A stretch of 64,000 nucleotides of DNA from LGRD01 sp031415135 (GCA_031415135.1 JANORB010000078.1:47449-111448), one strand, 5' to 3'; positions 49,280 to 58,518 are shown, numbered from the stretch's first letter. The notes: generated by a model from the letters alone, not told the origin. Translations and numbers: made by a program.

Positions 49280-50200
49280 ATGAAATCGCTTCGAAAATGG
49301 ACAGAATCTGCCCACGCCGCCCAGCGCAGCGCGGTGGGATCCGCCAGCGTGTTCCTGCGTGATGTCGGCCATGGGCTGCTTGAAGTCAGCCACAGCGCCC
49401 TGGCCCTGCTCGGCCTGGTGCTGGTGGCCGGGCTGTTGTTCGCCCTCAGCCGGGATGACGCGCTGCAAGGTGCCGAGGCCCACATGCTGACGTGGCTGCA
49501 GTCGCGCCAGGAGTCGCGCATCGAGCCGTTCGAAGAGCCGCCTGCAGTCGAGCGCAGCGAGCCCGACGCCGTGGCCCGGGCGACGGCGATCGACCCGAAA
49601 GACCTGAACCGCCAACAAGCGGCGGTGGCGCAGTGGCTGTCGCGCCGCTATCGGGTTGCGCCCGAACCGATCAGCCGGCTCGTGCAAGAGGCCTGGCTGG
49701 TTGGCCAGCGGGTCGGGCTGGACCCGACGCTGATTTTGGCCATCATGGCGATCGAGTCGAGATTCAATCCGTTTGCCCAGAGCGCCGTCGGTGCCCAGGG
49801 CCTGATGCAGGTGATGACGAAGGTCCACGACGACAAGTACGAGCCCTTCGGTGGCATCCACGCCGCGTTCGACCCCGTCACCAACCTTCGCGTGGGAGTC
49901 CAGGTGCTCAAGGAATGCATCTCCCGCGCCGGCAGCCTGGAAGCCGGGCTGCGCTTTTACGTTGGCGCGGCCAAGCTGGGCGACGACGGCGGCTACGCGG
50001 GCAAGGTGCTCTCGGAGCAGAACCACCTGCGCGACGTGGTGCGCGGCAAGAAAGTGGCGCCGACGGCGGCATTGGTTGCGTCGACATCCAGCGGCGCTGC
50101 GCCGCAACTTGGCTCCAAACCGGCCGCCCCGGCTTCTGCGGCCGCTTCGGCATCCACCACTGCGGGCAATACCGGCGAACAAATCGCGCTGCTGGACTGA
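49280..50200 (+). CDS. Membrane-anchored lytic transglycosylase (SLT domain)
   Basis: A 306-residue protein. A membrane helix at about residues 34-54 (LALLGLVLVAGLLFALS) anchors it. The SLT domain (about 125-235) has the catalytic Glu in ILAIMAIESRFNPFAQSAVGAQGLMQVM, followed by FDPVTNLRVGVQVLKECI and LRFYVGAAK. It cleaves peptidoglycan between MurNAc and GlcNAc. The C-terminal Ala/Ser tail is low complexity. The start at 49280 follows AGGAG. It is next to glyA but separated by a 242-base gap. Confidence 0.9.
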   Translation: MKSLRKWTESAHAAQRSAVGSASVFLRDVGHGLLEVSHSALALLGLVLVAGLLFALSRDDALQGAEAHMLTWLQSRQESRIEPFEEPPAVERSEPDAVARATAIDPKDLNRQQAAVAQWLSRRYRVAPEPISRLVQEAWLVGQRVGLDPTLILAIMAIESRFNPFAQSAVGAQGLMQVMTKVHDDKYEPFGGIHAAFDPVTNLRVGVQVLKECISRAGSLEAGLRFYVGAAKLGDDGGYAGKVLSEQNHLRDVVRGKKVAPTAALVASTSSGAAPQLGSKPAAPASAAASASTTAGNTGEQIALLD

Positions 50201-50442
50201 CATTCGGCACCGGCGGACCCGAGGCGAGAGCGGCCCACGGGGCCGGCTACACTGATGGCGCCGCGCGACTGGCGATGTGGCCCCGCTCTTGGGGCCAGAG
50301 GTGGGGTACCACCGGGAAGCGCGGTCGGGGCGTGTGGGGCACGCGTCGATTCAGCCGTTCGCCTGGGCAGCCTTGTGGCCGCATGCACTTTGCGCATGCC
50401 TGAATTCGCCACCGGGACTTCTGACGCACAGGACTGCCAACC
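50201..50442 (+). other. Hairpin-rich leader region upstream of glyA
   Basis: The 242-base gap contains TGGCCCC-gctctt-GGGGCCA (50278-50297) and GGTGG-ggta-CCACC about ten bases further on, plus a CGGCCC/GGGGCCG pair near 50231. It may be a regulatory leader or a REP-like cluster. No known riboswitch core was recognised. AGGA lies upstream of the glyA ATG. Confidence 0.4.
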
Positions 50443-51693
50443 ATGTTTGATCGCGTTCAATCCACCGTCGCCAACGTCGACCCCGAGATCTGGTCGGTCA
50501 TCCAGCGCGAGAACCAGCGCCAGGAACAGCACATCGAGCTGATCGCCTCGGAGAACTACGCCTCGCCGGCCGTGATGGCCGCGCAGGGCAGCCAGCTGAC
50601 CAACAAGTACGCCGAAGGCTATCCCGGCAAGCGCTATTACGGCGGCTGCGAGTTCGTCGACATCGCCGAGCAACTGGCCATCGACCGCCTGAAGCAACTG
50701 TTCGGCGCTCAGCACGCCAACGTGCAGCCCAACTCCGGCTCGCAGGCCAACCAGGCGGTCTTCTTCGGCCTGCTGCAACCCGGCGACACCATCATGGGAA
50801 TGAGCCTGGCCGAAGGCGGCCACTTGACCCATGGCATGGCGCTCAACATGAGCGGCAAGTGGTTCAAGGTGGTCAGCTACGGCCTGACCGCCCAAGAAGA
50901 AATCGACTACGACGCGATGGAGCGCCTGGCGCACGAGCACAAGCCGAAGCTCATCATCGCCGGCGCCTCGGCCTACAGCCTGCGCATCGACTTCGAGCGC
51001 TTCGCCAAGGTTGCCAAGGACATCGGCGCCATCTTCATGGTCGACATGGCGCACTACGCCGGGCTGATTGCCGGCGGCGTGTACCCCAACCCGGTGCCGT
51101 TTGCCGACGTGGTGACCTCGACCACCCACAAGAGCCTGCGCGGCCCGCGCGGCGGCATCATCTTGATGAACGACGAGGCGATCGCGAAGAAGATCAACAG
51201 CGCCATCTTCCCCGGCATCCAGGGCGGCCCGCTGATGCACGTGATTGCGGCCAAGGCGGTGGCTTTCAAAGAGGCGCTCGATCCGGCGTTCAAGGTCTAT
51301 CAGCAACAGGTGCTGAAAAACGCCGCGACGCTGGCCGAAACGCTCACCGCCCGTGGCCTGCGCATCGTCAGCGGCCGCACCGAAAGCCATGTGATGCTGG
51401 TCGACCTGCGCCCCAAAGGCCTGACCGGCAAGCAGGCCGAGAACCTGCTCGGCGCGGCCCACATGACCTGCAACAAAAACGGCATTCCGAACGACCCGCA
51501 AAAGCCGATGGTCACCAGCGGCATCCGGCTCGGCTCGCCGGCCATGACGACGCGCGGTTTCACCGAAGCGCAGGCCAGCCAGACCGGCCACCTGATCGCC
51601 GACGTGCTCGACCAGCCGAACGACGAGGCCACCCTCGCCGCGGTGCGCGCCCAGGTGGCGGCCTTGACAAAAGACTTTCCCGTCTACCGCTGA
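50443..51693 (+). CDS. glyA: Serine hydroxymethyltransferase
   Basis: A 416-residue PLP enzyme that swaps serine and glycine with tetrahydrofolate. Landmarks: HIELIASENYASPAVMAAQGS, YAEGYPGKRYYGGCEFVD, ANVQPNSGSQANQAVF, the PLP-lysine segment VVTSTTHKSLRGPRGG, and SGIRLGSPAMTTRGF near the end. Length and motifs are complete. The nrdR gene starts at the base after the stop codon, a common betaproteobacterial pair. Confidence 0.97.
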   Translation: MFDRVQSTVANVDPEIWSVIQRENQRQEQHIELIASENYASPAVMAAQGSQLTNKYAEGYPGKRYYGGCEFVDIAEQLAIDRLKQLFGAQHANVQPNSGSQANQAVFFGLLQPGDTIMGMSLAEGGHLTHGMALNMSGKWFKVVSYGLTAQEEIDYDAMERLAHEHKPKLIIAGASAYSLRIDFERFAKVAKDIGAIFMVDMAHYAGLIAGGVYPNPVPFADVVTSTTHKSLRGPRGGIILMNDEAIAKKINSAIFPGIQGGPLMHVIAAKAVAFKEALDPAFKVYQQQVLKNAATLAETLTARGLRIVSGRTESHVMLVDLRPKGLTGKQAENLLGAAHMTCNKNGIPNDPQKPMVTSGIRLGSPAMTTRGFTEAQASQTGHLIADVLDQPNDEATLAAVRAQVAALTKDFPVYR

Positions 51694-52137
51694 ATGCGTT
51701 GCCCGTTTTGCAGCTTCGAAGAAACCCAGGTCGCCGAGACGCGCGAGTCGGACGAGGGCGATGTGGTGCGCAGGCGCCGCAAATGCCAGGGTTGCGACAA
51801 GCGCTTCACGACCTACGAGCGGGCTGAGATCGCGCTGCCGTCGGTGGTGAAAAAGGACGGCACGCGGGCCGAATTCGACCCCTCGAAAATTCGCGCCTCG
51901 ATGTCGCTGGCGCTGCGCAAGCGCCCGGTCAGCGTCGAGCAGATCGACGCCGCGATGGAGCGCATCCAGGACAAGCTGCTCAACAGCGGCGCCCGGGAAG
52001 TGCCGTCCGCGCGCCTGGGCGAACTGGTGATGCGCGAACTCAAGCGCATCGACAAAGTCGCCTACGTGCGCTTTGCGTCGGTGTACCGCAGCTTTGAAGA
52101 CGTGGACGAATTCCGCCAGCTGATCCGCGACATTTGA
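51694..52137 (+). CDS. nrdR: Transcriptional repressor NrdR
   Basis: A 147-residue ATP-cone repressor of ribonucleotide reductase genes. The N-terminal zinc ribbon is MRCPFCSFEETQVAETRESDEG with RRKCQGCDKRFTTYER. The ATP-cone follows (VVKKDGTRAEFDPSKIRASM), and the ending YVRFASVYRSFEDVDEF is the family signature. It follows glyA with no gap. Confidence 0.97.
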   Translation: MRCPFCSFEETQVAETRESDEGDVVRRRRKCQGCDKRFTTYERAEIALPSVVKKDGTRAEFDPSKIRASMSLALRKRPVSVEQIDAAMERIQDKLLNSGAREVPSARLGELVMRELKRIDKVAYVRFASVYRSFEDVDEFRQLIRDI

Positions 52138-52143
52138 TCGCGT

Positions 52144-52157
52144 CCCCCGAACGGGGG
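52144..52157. terminator. Short GC hairpin after nrdR
   Basis: CCCCC-gaac-GGGGG lies seven bases after the nrdR stop. No T-run follows, so termination would be weak; it may be one of the GC-rich palindromes scattered in gaps. Confidence 0.4.
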
Positions 52158-52255
52158 AGCCCCGCAAGAGGGAGCGCCGCTTCCCACCTCAAGGGGACGC
52201 GCGGCCGGGCCTGGTTTTCTACAGTGTGGGCATCGGTTCAACGAACGGAGCGCAC

Positions 52256-52789
52256 ATGAAAACACCCGGGTCTCAACGCGGCGTCACGCTGGTCGAAGCG
52301 TGCATCGTCATGGCCGTGCTCGGCATCATCAGCGCCAGCGCCGCACCCGGCATGCAAGGCCTGATCGACACCCGCCGGCTCGATGGCGCGGCGACCCAGC
52401 TCGCCACCGACATCCACTACGTGCGCTCGGAAGCGGTGGCCCGCAACCAGCCGGTGCGCCTGAGCATTCATTCAAATCCCGGCACCAGCTGCTACGTGAT
52501 CCACACCGGCCTCAGCGCCCAGTGCGGCTGCGCCGCCGCCGGCCCGGCCGTGTGCACTGGCGGCGCCGAGCAGATCAAGACCGTGGTGCTGGCCGCCGCC
52601 CAGCGCGTGAGCCTGCAGGCCAACGTCGGCTCGGTGCTGTTCGACCCGCTGCACGGCACCAGCACCCCGACCGGAACGCTGCGGGTGCTGGGCAGCCAGG
52701 GACGCGCGGTGCACCACGTCATCAACGTGATGGGGCGGGTGCGTTCGTGCTCGCCGTCGAACACCATGCCCGGCTACCGCGCCTGCTGA
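52256..52789 (+). CDS. fimT: GspH/FimT-type minor pilin
   Basis: A 177-residue prepilin. The short leader ends at Gly in SQRGVTLVEACIVMAVLGIISASAA, with Glu at position 5 after cleavage; the later GspH domain (RLDGAATQLATDIHYVRSEAVARNQPVRLSI) is clear. Four cysteines in the second half may form disulfides. It should prime type IV pilus assembly with PilV, PilW and PilX. The start at 52256 has an ACGGAG site. Confidence 0.88.
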   Translation: MKTPGSQRGVTLVEACIVMAVLGIISASAAPGMQGLIDTRRLDGAATQLATDIHYVRSEAVARNQPVRLSIHSNPGTSCYVIHTGLSAQCGCAAAGPAVCTGGAEQIKTVVLAAAQRVSLQANVGSVLFDPLHGTSTPTGTLRVLGSQGRAVHHVINVMGRVRSCSPSNTMPGYRAC

Positions 52790-52806
52790 ACCCCCAAGGA
52801 CCCGCC

Positions 52807-53373
52807 ATGCAAACCCCCCGCGCCTCACGTGACCCGTCGCTTCATTCGGCGCCTTCCCAAGGCGATTCGGCCACCCCGATAATCCAGACGCCATGCACCT
52901 CGACCACCGCCCTGCCTCATCCGCGCAAGGCCTGGGGCGTGCGCCGCGGCGCTGCCGGTTTCACGCTGATCGAGCTGATGATCACGCTGTCGGTGGCCGG
53001 CGTGTTGTCCGGCGTGGCCTACCCGTCGTTCGTGGACCAGGTGCAAAGGGTTCGGCGCAGCGACGCGGTGGTGGCGATGATGCAGGTCCAGTGGGCCCAG
53101 GAGCGCTGGCGCTCCAACAGCACCAGCTACGGCAGCCTGGCGCAGATCGGTGTGAGCGCCACCACCTCGGCCGGCTACTACACCCTGCAGGTGACCAGCA
53201 ACACGGCCAGCGGCTACGACGTGCTGGCAACCGCCACCGGCGCGCAAGCCCGCGACGCGACCTGCGCGCTGTTGAAGCTGAGCATGCAAGGCGCCAACCC
53301 GGTCTACACATCGGGCCCGGACGCGGGCACCAGCAACTCATCCGACACCAATCGAAAGTGCTGGAGCCTGTGA
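52807..53373 (+). CDS. PilE-like minor pilin with long leader
   Basis: A 188-residue frame whose prepilin motif GFTLIELMITLSVAGVLSGVAYPSF begins near residue 51. Type IVa leaders are normally under 30 residues, so a 50-residue leader is odd. The ATG at 52807 has a strong AAGGA site 17 bases after fimT; a GTG at 52939 (giving MRRGAAGFTLIEL) would fit prepilin rules better. After cleavage the body (DQVQRVRRSDAVVAMMQVQWAQERWRSNSTSYGSL) matches PilE-like minor pilins. Two cysteines near the end form the usual D-loop. It overlaps pilW by four bases. Confidence 0.8.
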   Translation: MQTPRASRDPSLHSAPSQGDSATPIIQTPCTSTTALPHPRKAWGVRRGAAGFTLIELMITLSVAGVLSGVAYPSFVDQVQRVRRSDAVVAMMQVQWAQERWRSNSTSYGSLAQIGVSATTSAGYYTLQVTSNTASGYDVLATATGAQARDATCALLKLSMQGANPVYTSGPDAGTSNSSDTNRKCWSL

Positions 53374-54044
53374 ACACCTTGCGCCAGCGCGGCCTGACGA
53401 TGATCGAGCTGCTGATCGGCATGGCCGTCGGGCTGTTCATCGTCGCGGCCAGCACCGGCCTGCTGACCGGCAACCTGCGCGAAAACCGCCTGCTGCTGAT
53501 CGAAAGCCGGTTGATGCAGGACCTGCGCAGCGCCGCCGACATCATCACCCGCGACCTTCGGCGGGCCGGGTACTGGGCGGCGGCGAACGCCGGTGTGCGA
53601 GGCGATGGTATCGCCCCCGTGCTGGCCAATCCCTATGTGGAGGTCACGCCCGGCGGCGCGGCCGCAGACACCGTGAGCTTTCGCTTTTCGCGCGACACGA
53701 CCGAGAACAACACCGTGGACAGCAACGAACAATTCGGCTTCAGGCTGCGCAATGGCGCCATCGAATTGCAATTGGGCGCCGGCAACTGGCAGGCGCTGAC
53801 CGATCCCGCCACGCTGACCGTGACCGAGTTTCGCGTGACACCGACGGTCGAAGAAATCGACCTGGCGGGCTTTTGCGCGAGCCCCTGCCCGGCCGGCAGC
53901 AGCACCTGCCCACCCCGGCAACAGGTGCGCAGCCTGGCGCTGCTGATCGGCGGCCGCGCCACCGCCGACGCCAAGCTCACCCGCAGCGTTCGCAGCCAGG
54001 TTCGCCTGCGCAACGATCCCATCGTTGGCGCCTGCCCTGTATGA
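53370..54044 (+). CDS. pilW: PilW-family minor pilin
   Basis: A 224-residue prepilin with leader VNTLRQRG and N-helix LTMIELLIGMAVGLFIVAASTGLLTGNLRENRLL. PilW_N-like features DLRSAADIITRDLRRAGYW are present. The C-terminal part carries four cysteines (FCASPCPAGSSTC and GACPV). GTG at 53370 overlaps the upstream stop; a GGAG site precedes it. It overlaps pilX by ATGA. Confidence 0.87.
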   Translation: MNTLRQRGLTMIELLIGMAVGLFIVAASTGLLTGNLRENRLLLIESRLMQDLRSAADIITRDLRRAGYWAAANAGVRGDGIAPVLANPYVEVTPGGAAADTVSFRFSRDTTENNTVDSNEQFGFRLRNGAIELQLGAGNWQALTDPATLTVTEFRVTPTVEEIDLAGFCASPCPAGSSTCPPRQQVRSLALLIGGRATADAKLTRSVRSQVRLRNDPIVGACPV

Positions 54045-55342
54045 GTTCGCCTGCCGCGCCGCGCCGCGCCTTCCTCGCGCCCCGCCGCCAGCGCGGCGCG
54101 GCGGCGCTGATCGTCACCATGGTGCTGTTCTTCGCGATGCTGCTGGCGGCGGCGTATGCCAACCGCAACCTGGTGTTCGAGCAGCGCACGTCGACCAACC
54201 AATACCGGTCGACCCAGGCCTTCGAAGCGGCCGAAGCCGGGCTGGAATGGGCGATTGCCCAGCTCAACAATCCACAGCGCATCGGCGCCGACTGCCTGCC
54301 GACGACCGACAGCAGCGCGCCGTTGTTCCGCGAGCGCTTCCTGGGCCGGCCGGCGGGCAACACCGGGTTTTCAGGCACAACCTGGCTCAATGGCGCCGTG
54401 GCCGCCCCGCTGCAGCCGTCCTGCGTGCGAACCGATGCCGGCTGGGCCTGCAGTTGCCCGGCCCAGGGCAACCCCAATCCGGTGGCGCCGGCGGTGGCCG
54501 GGCCGGGGCTGCGGCCGGCATTCGCGCTGCAGTTCCTGGCCGGCGGCAAGCCGGGCATCGTGCGGGTCGTGTCGCGCGGGTGCACCAGCCTGGCGGGCGC
54601 CTGCGTGCCGGGCGCCGCGAGCACCACCGACGCCAACGCGCGGGTCGAAGTGGCGTTCGGCTTGCTGCCCGCGCTGGGCACACCACCGGCCGCGGCGCTC
54701 ACCGTTCGCGGCCGGATCGACACCGCCGCCGCGCTCGGCGTCCACAACCCCGATGCCGTTTCGGGTGGCCTCGCCGTGCATGCCGGTGGCGGCATCAACG
54801 CGCCGCAGATCCGGGTCACGCCACCGGCGGGATCGTCGGCCGCCGATGCCTGGGTGGGCAACGACGTTTCGTTGGCCGCCCTGACCCCGGACCGCTTGTT
54901 CGCGTCCTACTTTGGCCTGGACAAGACCGGCTGGCGGAACCAGCCGATGGTTCGCCGGCTGAGCTGCGCCGGCGACTGCGGCGCCACGCTGGCACAGGCC
55001 GTCGCTGACGCCGGTGGCAGCCCGATGATCTGGGTCAACGGCGACCTGCGGGTCGACGGCCCGGTGGCACTGGGCTCGGCTCAACACCCGGTCGCGCTGG
55101 TGGTCGAAGGCAGCGTTCAATTCAGCGGCGCGGTGCGCCTGCACGGTGTGCTTTACGGCTCGGGGGTCGGTTGGGACAACACCGGCACCCCGGGTGCGCT
55201 GCTGCGCGGCGCGCTCATCACCGACGGCAATTTCCAGGGCAGCGGCGCGCCCGACATCTTCTACGACTCAGCCGTCCTGGCCGCGCTCAAGGCCGGCGGC
55301 GGCAGCTTCGCCCGGGTCAGCGGCAGCTGGCGCGACTTCTGA
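54041..55342 (+). CDS. pilX: PilX-family pilus protein, long form
   Basis: A 433-residue protein. The N-terminus RQRGAAALIVTMVLFFAMLLAAAYANRNLVFEQRTS with QYRSTQAFEAAEAGLEWA is PilX_N. Classical PilX is under 200 residues; here a 300-residue extension follows, with repeated Gly/Val strands near the end (VALVVEGSVQFSGAVRLHGVLYGSG) that look like a beta-helix. The extra domain may be surface-exposed and adhesive. No pilY1 is nearby, so PilX could supply tip functions; that is inference. Confidence 0.82.
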   Translation: MSSPAAPRRAFLAPRRQRGAAALIVTMVLFFAMLLAAAYANRNLVFEQRTSTNQYRSTQAFEAAEAGLEWAIAQLNNPQRIGADCLPTTDSSAPLFRERFLGRPAGNTGFSGTTWLNGAVAAPLQPSCVRTDAGWACSCPAQGNPNPVAPAVAGPGLRPAFALQFLAGGKPGIVRVVSRGCTSLAGACVPGAASTTDANARVEVAFGLLPALGTPPAAALTVRGRIDTAAALGVHNPDAVSGGLAVHAGGGINAPQIRVTPPAGSSAADAWVGNDVSLAALTPDRLFASYFGLDKTGWRNQPMVRRLSCAGDCGATLAQAVADAGGSPMIWVNGDLRVDGPVALGSAQHPVALVVEGSVQFSGAVRLHGVLYGSGVGWDNTGTPGALLRGALITDGNFQGSGAPDIFYDSAVLAALKAGGGSFARVSGSWRDF

Positions 55343-55353
55343 AGGCCTGGCCG

Positions 55354-56631
55354 ATGAAACCCCCGAACTCGCTGCGCCGCCAACGCGGCACCACCCTGCT
55401 CGAAGCGCTGGTGGCCTTGCTGGTGTTGTCGCTCGGCATGTTTTCAGTCGCCCGGGTGCAAACCCAGCTGCGCCTGAACGCCGACATGGCGCGGCAACGC
55501 TCCGAAGCCGTTCGGCTGGCGCAGGAAGACCTGGAGCGGCTGCGGGCCTATTCGGTGCTGGCCGCGACCGCCGGTGCGCGTGCCTACGCCGACATCGTCA
55601 GCTCCACCGCCTTCGTCGACGCCACCGCCGCCAACGCAGGCAGCACGCGCTATCAGGTGGCGCGCAGCGTCACGCCATCGGACGCGCCGCTGGCCAAGAA
55701 CGCCTCGGTCGCCGTGAGCTGGGAAGACCGCGCCGGCGGCGCACACCAGGTGGTGTTGAACTCGGTCATCTCGGGCAGCAACCCGGCTTACTCGGGGGCG
55801 TTGAGCGTGGGGCCCGCGGGCGCGGCGATGAGCCCGGTGCTGGGCCGCTCGGTCCGCATTCCGCTGGCCGCCCGGAATCTGGGCAACGGCAGCAGCGCGT
55901 TCAAACCGGTGAGCGGCGGCACGGTGGCGCTGGTGATGAACAACACGACCGGCCTGGTCACCGGGCGCTGCGCGGGTGTGAGCGGCGCCGTCGCCACCCC
56001 CGACCTCAGCAGCGCCAACCTCGGCAGCTGCGACACGTTGACCGGGCAGCTGCTCAGCGGCGTGGTGCGATTTTCGACCGTCGGGCCGCCCGTCGCCAAC
56101 CAGGCCAACGAGCTGCCCGCCGCCGTGGCCATCGCCTTGACGCTCAGCGGCGGCAGCTACCCGGCGCCACCGTACTGCGCCAGCGAGGCGATGAAGACGG
56201 TCTCGATCGGCGGCGCCTCGGGGGTGCGGCTGGAAGCCGCGCCGATCGCGGCAACGGCCGCCTCGATGGGTGTGAGCGGCTGGACCGAAACGGGCGACCG
56301 CCATGTCGCTTACCACTGCGTGGTCTATCCGCTGGGCGGCAGCGGGCTGTGGTCCGGGCGCACGACGCTGGCGCCAGCGGGCTGGACCCTCGGCACCGGG
56401 CCCGGTGACCGCCGCGTGTGCCGCTTCACCGCCGACCTGGACGGCAGCGGCGCGATCGATGCCAACGCCGAACACCCGGCCGGCTACGTCGACGTCAACG
56501 GCCCGTTGGCGCACCAGAATTTCCTGGTCATCAACGGCAGCGAGAGTTGCCCGGCAGGCACACCGGTGCGGCTCGACGGCGCCGCTGATCCGGTTCTGGT
56601 CAACCTCGCCACGGCGCAGCACCAACCCTGA
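55354..56631 (+). CDS. pilV: PilV-family minor pilin, long form
   Basis: A 425-residue prepilin. Leader MKPPNSLRRQRG precedes TTLLEALVALLVLSLGMFSVARVQTQ, the PilV signature. After the N-helix comes a long Ala/Ser/Gly-rich body with Cys pairs, ending in VYPLGGSGLWSGRTTL and VCRFTADLDGSGAIDANAEHPAGY. It is more than twice the usual PilV length. ribD starts six bases after its stop. As with PilX, the extension may form an exposed domain. Confidence 0.82.
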   Translation: MKPPNSLRRQRGTTLLEALVALLVLSLGMFSVARVQTQLRLNADMARQRSEAVRLAQEDLERLRAYSVLAATAGARAYADIVSSTAFVDATAANAGSTRYQVARSVTPSDAPLAKNASVAVSWEDRAGGAHQVVLNSVISGSNPAYSGALSVGPAGAAMSPVLGRSVRIPLAARNLGNGSSAFKPVSGGTVALVMNNTTGLVTGRCAGVSGAVATPDLSSANLGSCDTLTGQLLSGVVRFSTVGPPVANQANELPAAVAIALTLSGGSYPAPPYCASEAMKTVSIGGASGVRLEAAPIAATAASMGVSGWTETGDRHVAYHCVVYPLGGSGLWSGRTTLAPAGWTLGTGPGDRRVCRFTADLDGSGAIDANAEHPAGYVDVNGPLAHQNFLVINGSESCPAGTPVRLDGAADPVLVNLATAQHQP

Positions 56632-56637
56632 CCCCAC

Positions 56638-57753
56638 ATGACCGAGACCCCGACCGACATCGCCTGGATGCACGAGGCGCTGGCGCTGGCCAGGCAGGCC
56701 ATCGGGCTGAGCGAGCCCAACCCGCGGGTGGGCTGCGTGATCGTCGCGCCCGATGGACGGGTGATCGGCCGCGGCCACACCCAGCAGGCCGGTGGCGCGC
56801 ACGCCGAGGTGATGGCCTTGCGCGACGTCACGCGGCACGGCCACAGCGCGCGCGGGGCGAGCGTCGTCGTGACGCTGGAGCCGTGTTCCCACCACGGCCG
56901 CACCCCGCCGTGCTGCGACGCGCTCGTCAAGGCCGGCGTGCAGCGGGTCGTCATGGCCCTGCAAGACCCCAACCCGCTGGTCGCCGGCCAGGGCGCCGCG
57001 CGGCTGCGCGCGGCGGGCATCCGGGTCGACGTGGGGCTGCTGGCCGAAGAATCGCGCGAACTCAACATCGGCTTTTTCTCGCGCATGCTGCGCGCCCGGC
57101 CCTGGGTGCGCCTGAAGGCGGCGGTCTCGCTCGATGGCCGGACCGCCTTGAACAACGGCGCCAGCCAGTGGATCACCGGGGCGGCCGCACGCGCCGACGG
57201 CCATGCCTTCCGCAAGCGCGCAGGCGCGCTGCTGACGGGCGTGGGCACGGTGCTCGACGACGACCCGCGGCTCGATGTGCGGCTGGTGGAGACCGCTCTC
57301 CAACCGTTGCGCGTGGTCGTCGATTCCCGCCTGGACATGCGCCCCACCGCCCGCCTGCTCGACCCCCCCGGGCAGGTGCTGGTCTACGCCGCCCACCCGC
57401 TGGAGGCGCGGCACGCGGCGCTGCGGCAGCGCGGCGCCGAGGTGGCGCTGATGGCCGGCGGCGGCGGCAAGGTCGACCTGGGCGGCATGCTCGCCGACCT
57501 GGCGCGGCGCGGCATCAACGAATTGCATGTGGAGGCCGGCCACAAGCTCAATGGATCCCTGGTTCGCGAGGGCCTGGTGGACGAGTTCCTGATCTACATG
57601 GCCCCCAGGCTGATGGGCCTCGGGCGTGAACTGGCGGCGTTCGGGCCGCTGGAGCGGCTGCAAGACAGCGTCGCGCTGCGCTTTGTCAGCGTGACACCGG
57701 TGGGCGACGACCTGCGCCTGATCGCCCGGCTGGCCGGCCCGGCGCCGTTCTGA
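56638..57753 (+). CDS. ribD: Bifunctional riboflavin deaminase/reductase RibD
   Basis: A 371-residue enzyme for steps two and three of riboflavin synthesis. The deaminase half has GAHAEVMAL and LEPCSHHGRTPPCC, the zinc-binding HAE and PCxxxGRTPPC motifs. The reductase half has VRLKAAVSLDGRTALNNGASQWITG and NELHVEAGHKLNGSLVREGLVDEFLIYMAP. Length is normal. It begins the riboflavin run that continues with ribE. Confidence 0.96.
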   Translation: MTETPTDIAWMHEALALARQAIGLSEPNPRVGCVIVAPDGRVIGRGHTQQAGGAHAEVMALRDVTRHGHSARGASVVVTLEPCSHHGRTPPCCDALVKAGVQRVVMALQDPNPLVAGQGAARLRAAGIRVDVGLLAEESRELNIGFFSRMLRARPWVRLKAAVSLDGRTALNNGASQWITGAAARADGHAFRKRAGALLTGVGTVLDDDPRLDVRLVETALQPLRVVVDSRLDMRPTARLLDPPGQVLVYAAHPLEARHAALRQRGAEVALMAGGGGKVDLGGMLADLARRGINELHVEAGHKLNGSLVREGLVDEFLIYMAPRLMGLGRELAAFGPLERLQDSVALRFVSVTPVGDDLRLIARLAGPAPF

Positions 57754-57794
57754 ACCCGGACGCGCGCACCACAACCGGCTGCGACAATCGGGCC

Positions 57795-58439
57795 ATGTTC
57801 ACAGGCATCATCACCGGGCTGGGCCGCATCGTCGAGGTCCGCCCCCTGGGCGGCGAATCGGCGCTCGGAAACCAGCTGGTCATCGAGACGCCGGCAGGCT
57901 ACCTCGATGATGTGCAACTGGGCGACAGCATTGCGCTCAACGGGGCCTGCATGACGCTGACCGCGTTCGATGCCGCGGCGCACCGCTTCCACATCGACAT
58001 CTCGCCCGAAAGCCTGGACAAGACCACCGGACTCGACGCGCCCGGCCCGGTCAACCTGGAAAAGGCGCTGCGGGCGAACGACCGCCTCGGTGGCCACCTG
58101 GTCAGCGGCCACGTCGACGGCATCGGCACGGTCGCGCGTTTTGCGCCGGTCGGCGACGACTGGCGCGAGCTGCGCGTGCTGGCGCCTGCGGCGCTCGGCA
58201 AATACCTCGCCTACAAGGGCTCGATGACCGTCAACGGCGTGAGCCTCACGGTCAACCGCGTGGCCGACCTGCCCGACGGCTGCGAGTTCAGCGTCAACCT
58301 GATTCCGCACACGCTGCGGAACACCTCGCTGGGCAGCCTGGTCGCGGGGCAACGGGTCAACCTCGAAGTTGACCTGATCGCGCGCTACGTGGAGCGCATG
58401 CTTGAACGGCCCGGGGAACCGCGGGAGGGCGCTCACTGA
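57795..58439 (+). CDS. ribE: Riboflavin synthase alpha subunit
   Basis: A 214-residue protein with two lumazine-binding repeats. It opens MFTGIITGLGRIVEV; the first repeat has DSIALNGACMTLTAF and DISPESLDKT, the second VSGHVDGIGTV and MTVNGVSLTVNRV. It dismutates lumazine to riboflavin. The spacing to ribD is 41 bases. Downstream a toxin-antitoxin pair and a protease gene separate it from ribBA. Confidence 0.96.
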   Translation: MFTGIITGLGRIVEVRPLGGESALGNQLVIETPAGYLDDVQLGDSIALNGACMTLTAFDAAAHRFHIDISPESLDKTTGLDAPGPVNLEKALRANDRLGGHLVSGHVDGIGTVARFAPVGDDWRELRVLAPAALGKYLAYKGSMTVNGVSLTVNRVADLPDGCEFSVNLIPHTLRNTSLGSLVAGQRVNLEVDLIARYVERMLERPGEPREGAH

Positions 58440-58518
58440 GCCGCGGCCACCCGGGGCCGCGCCATGTGGCACAATGCAACGTGCCATCTGTCATCAGGCC
58501 GGCCACCAGGAGTCACCG

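Noticed and set aside
50201..50442. A known riboswitch before glyA
   Set aside because: No glycine, SAH or THF riboswitch core could be recognised; left as an unassigned leader.
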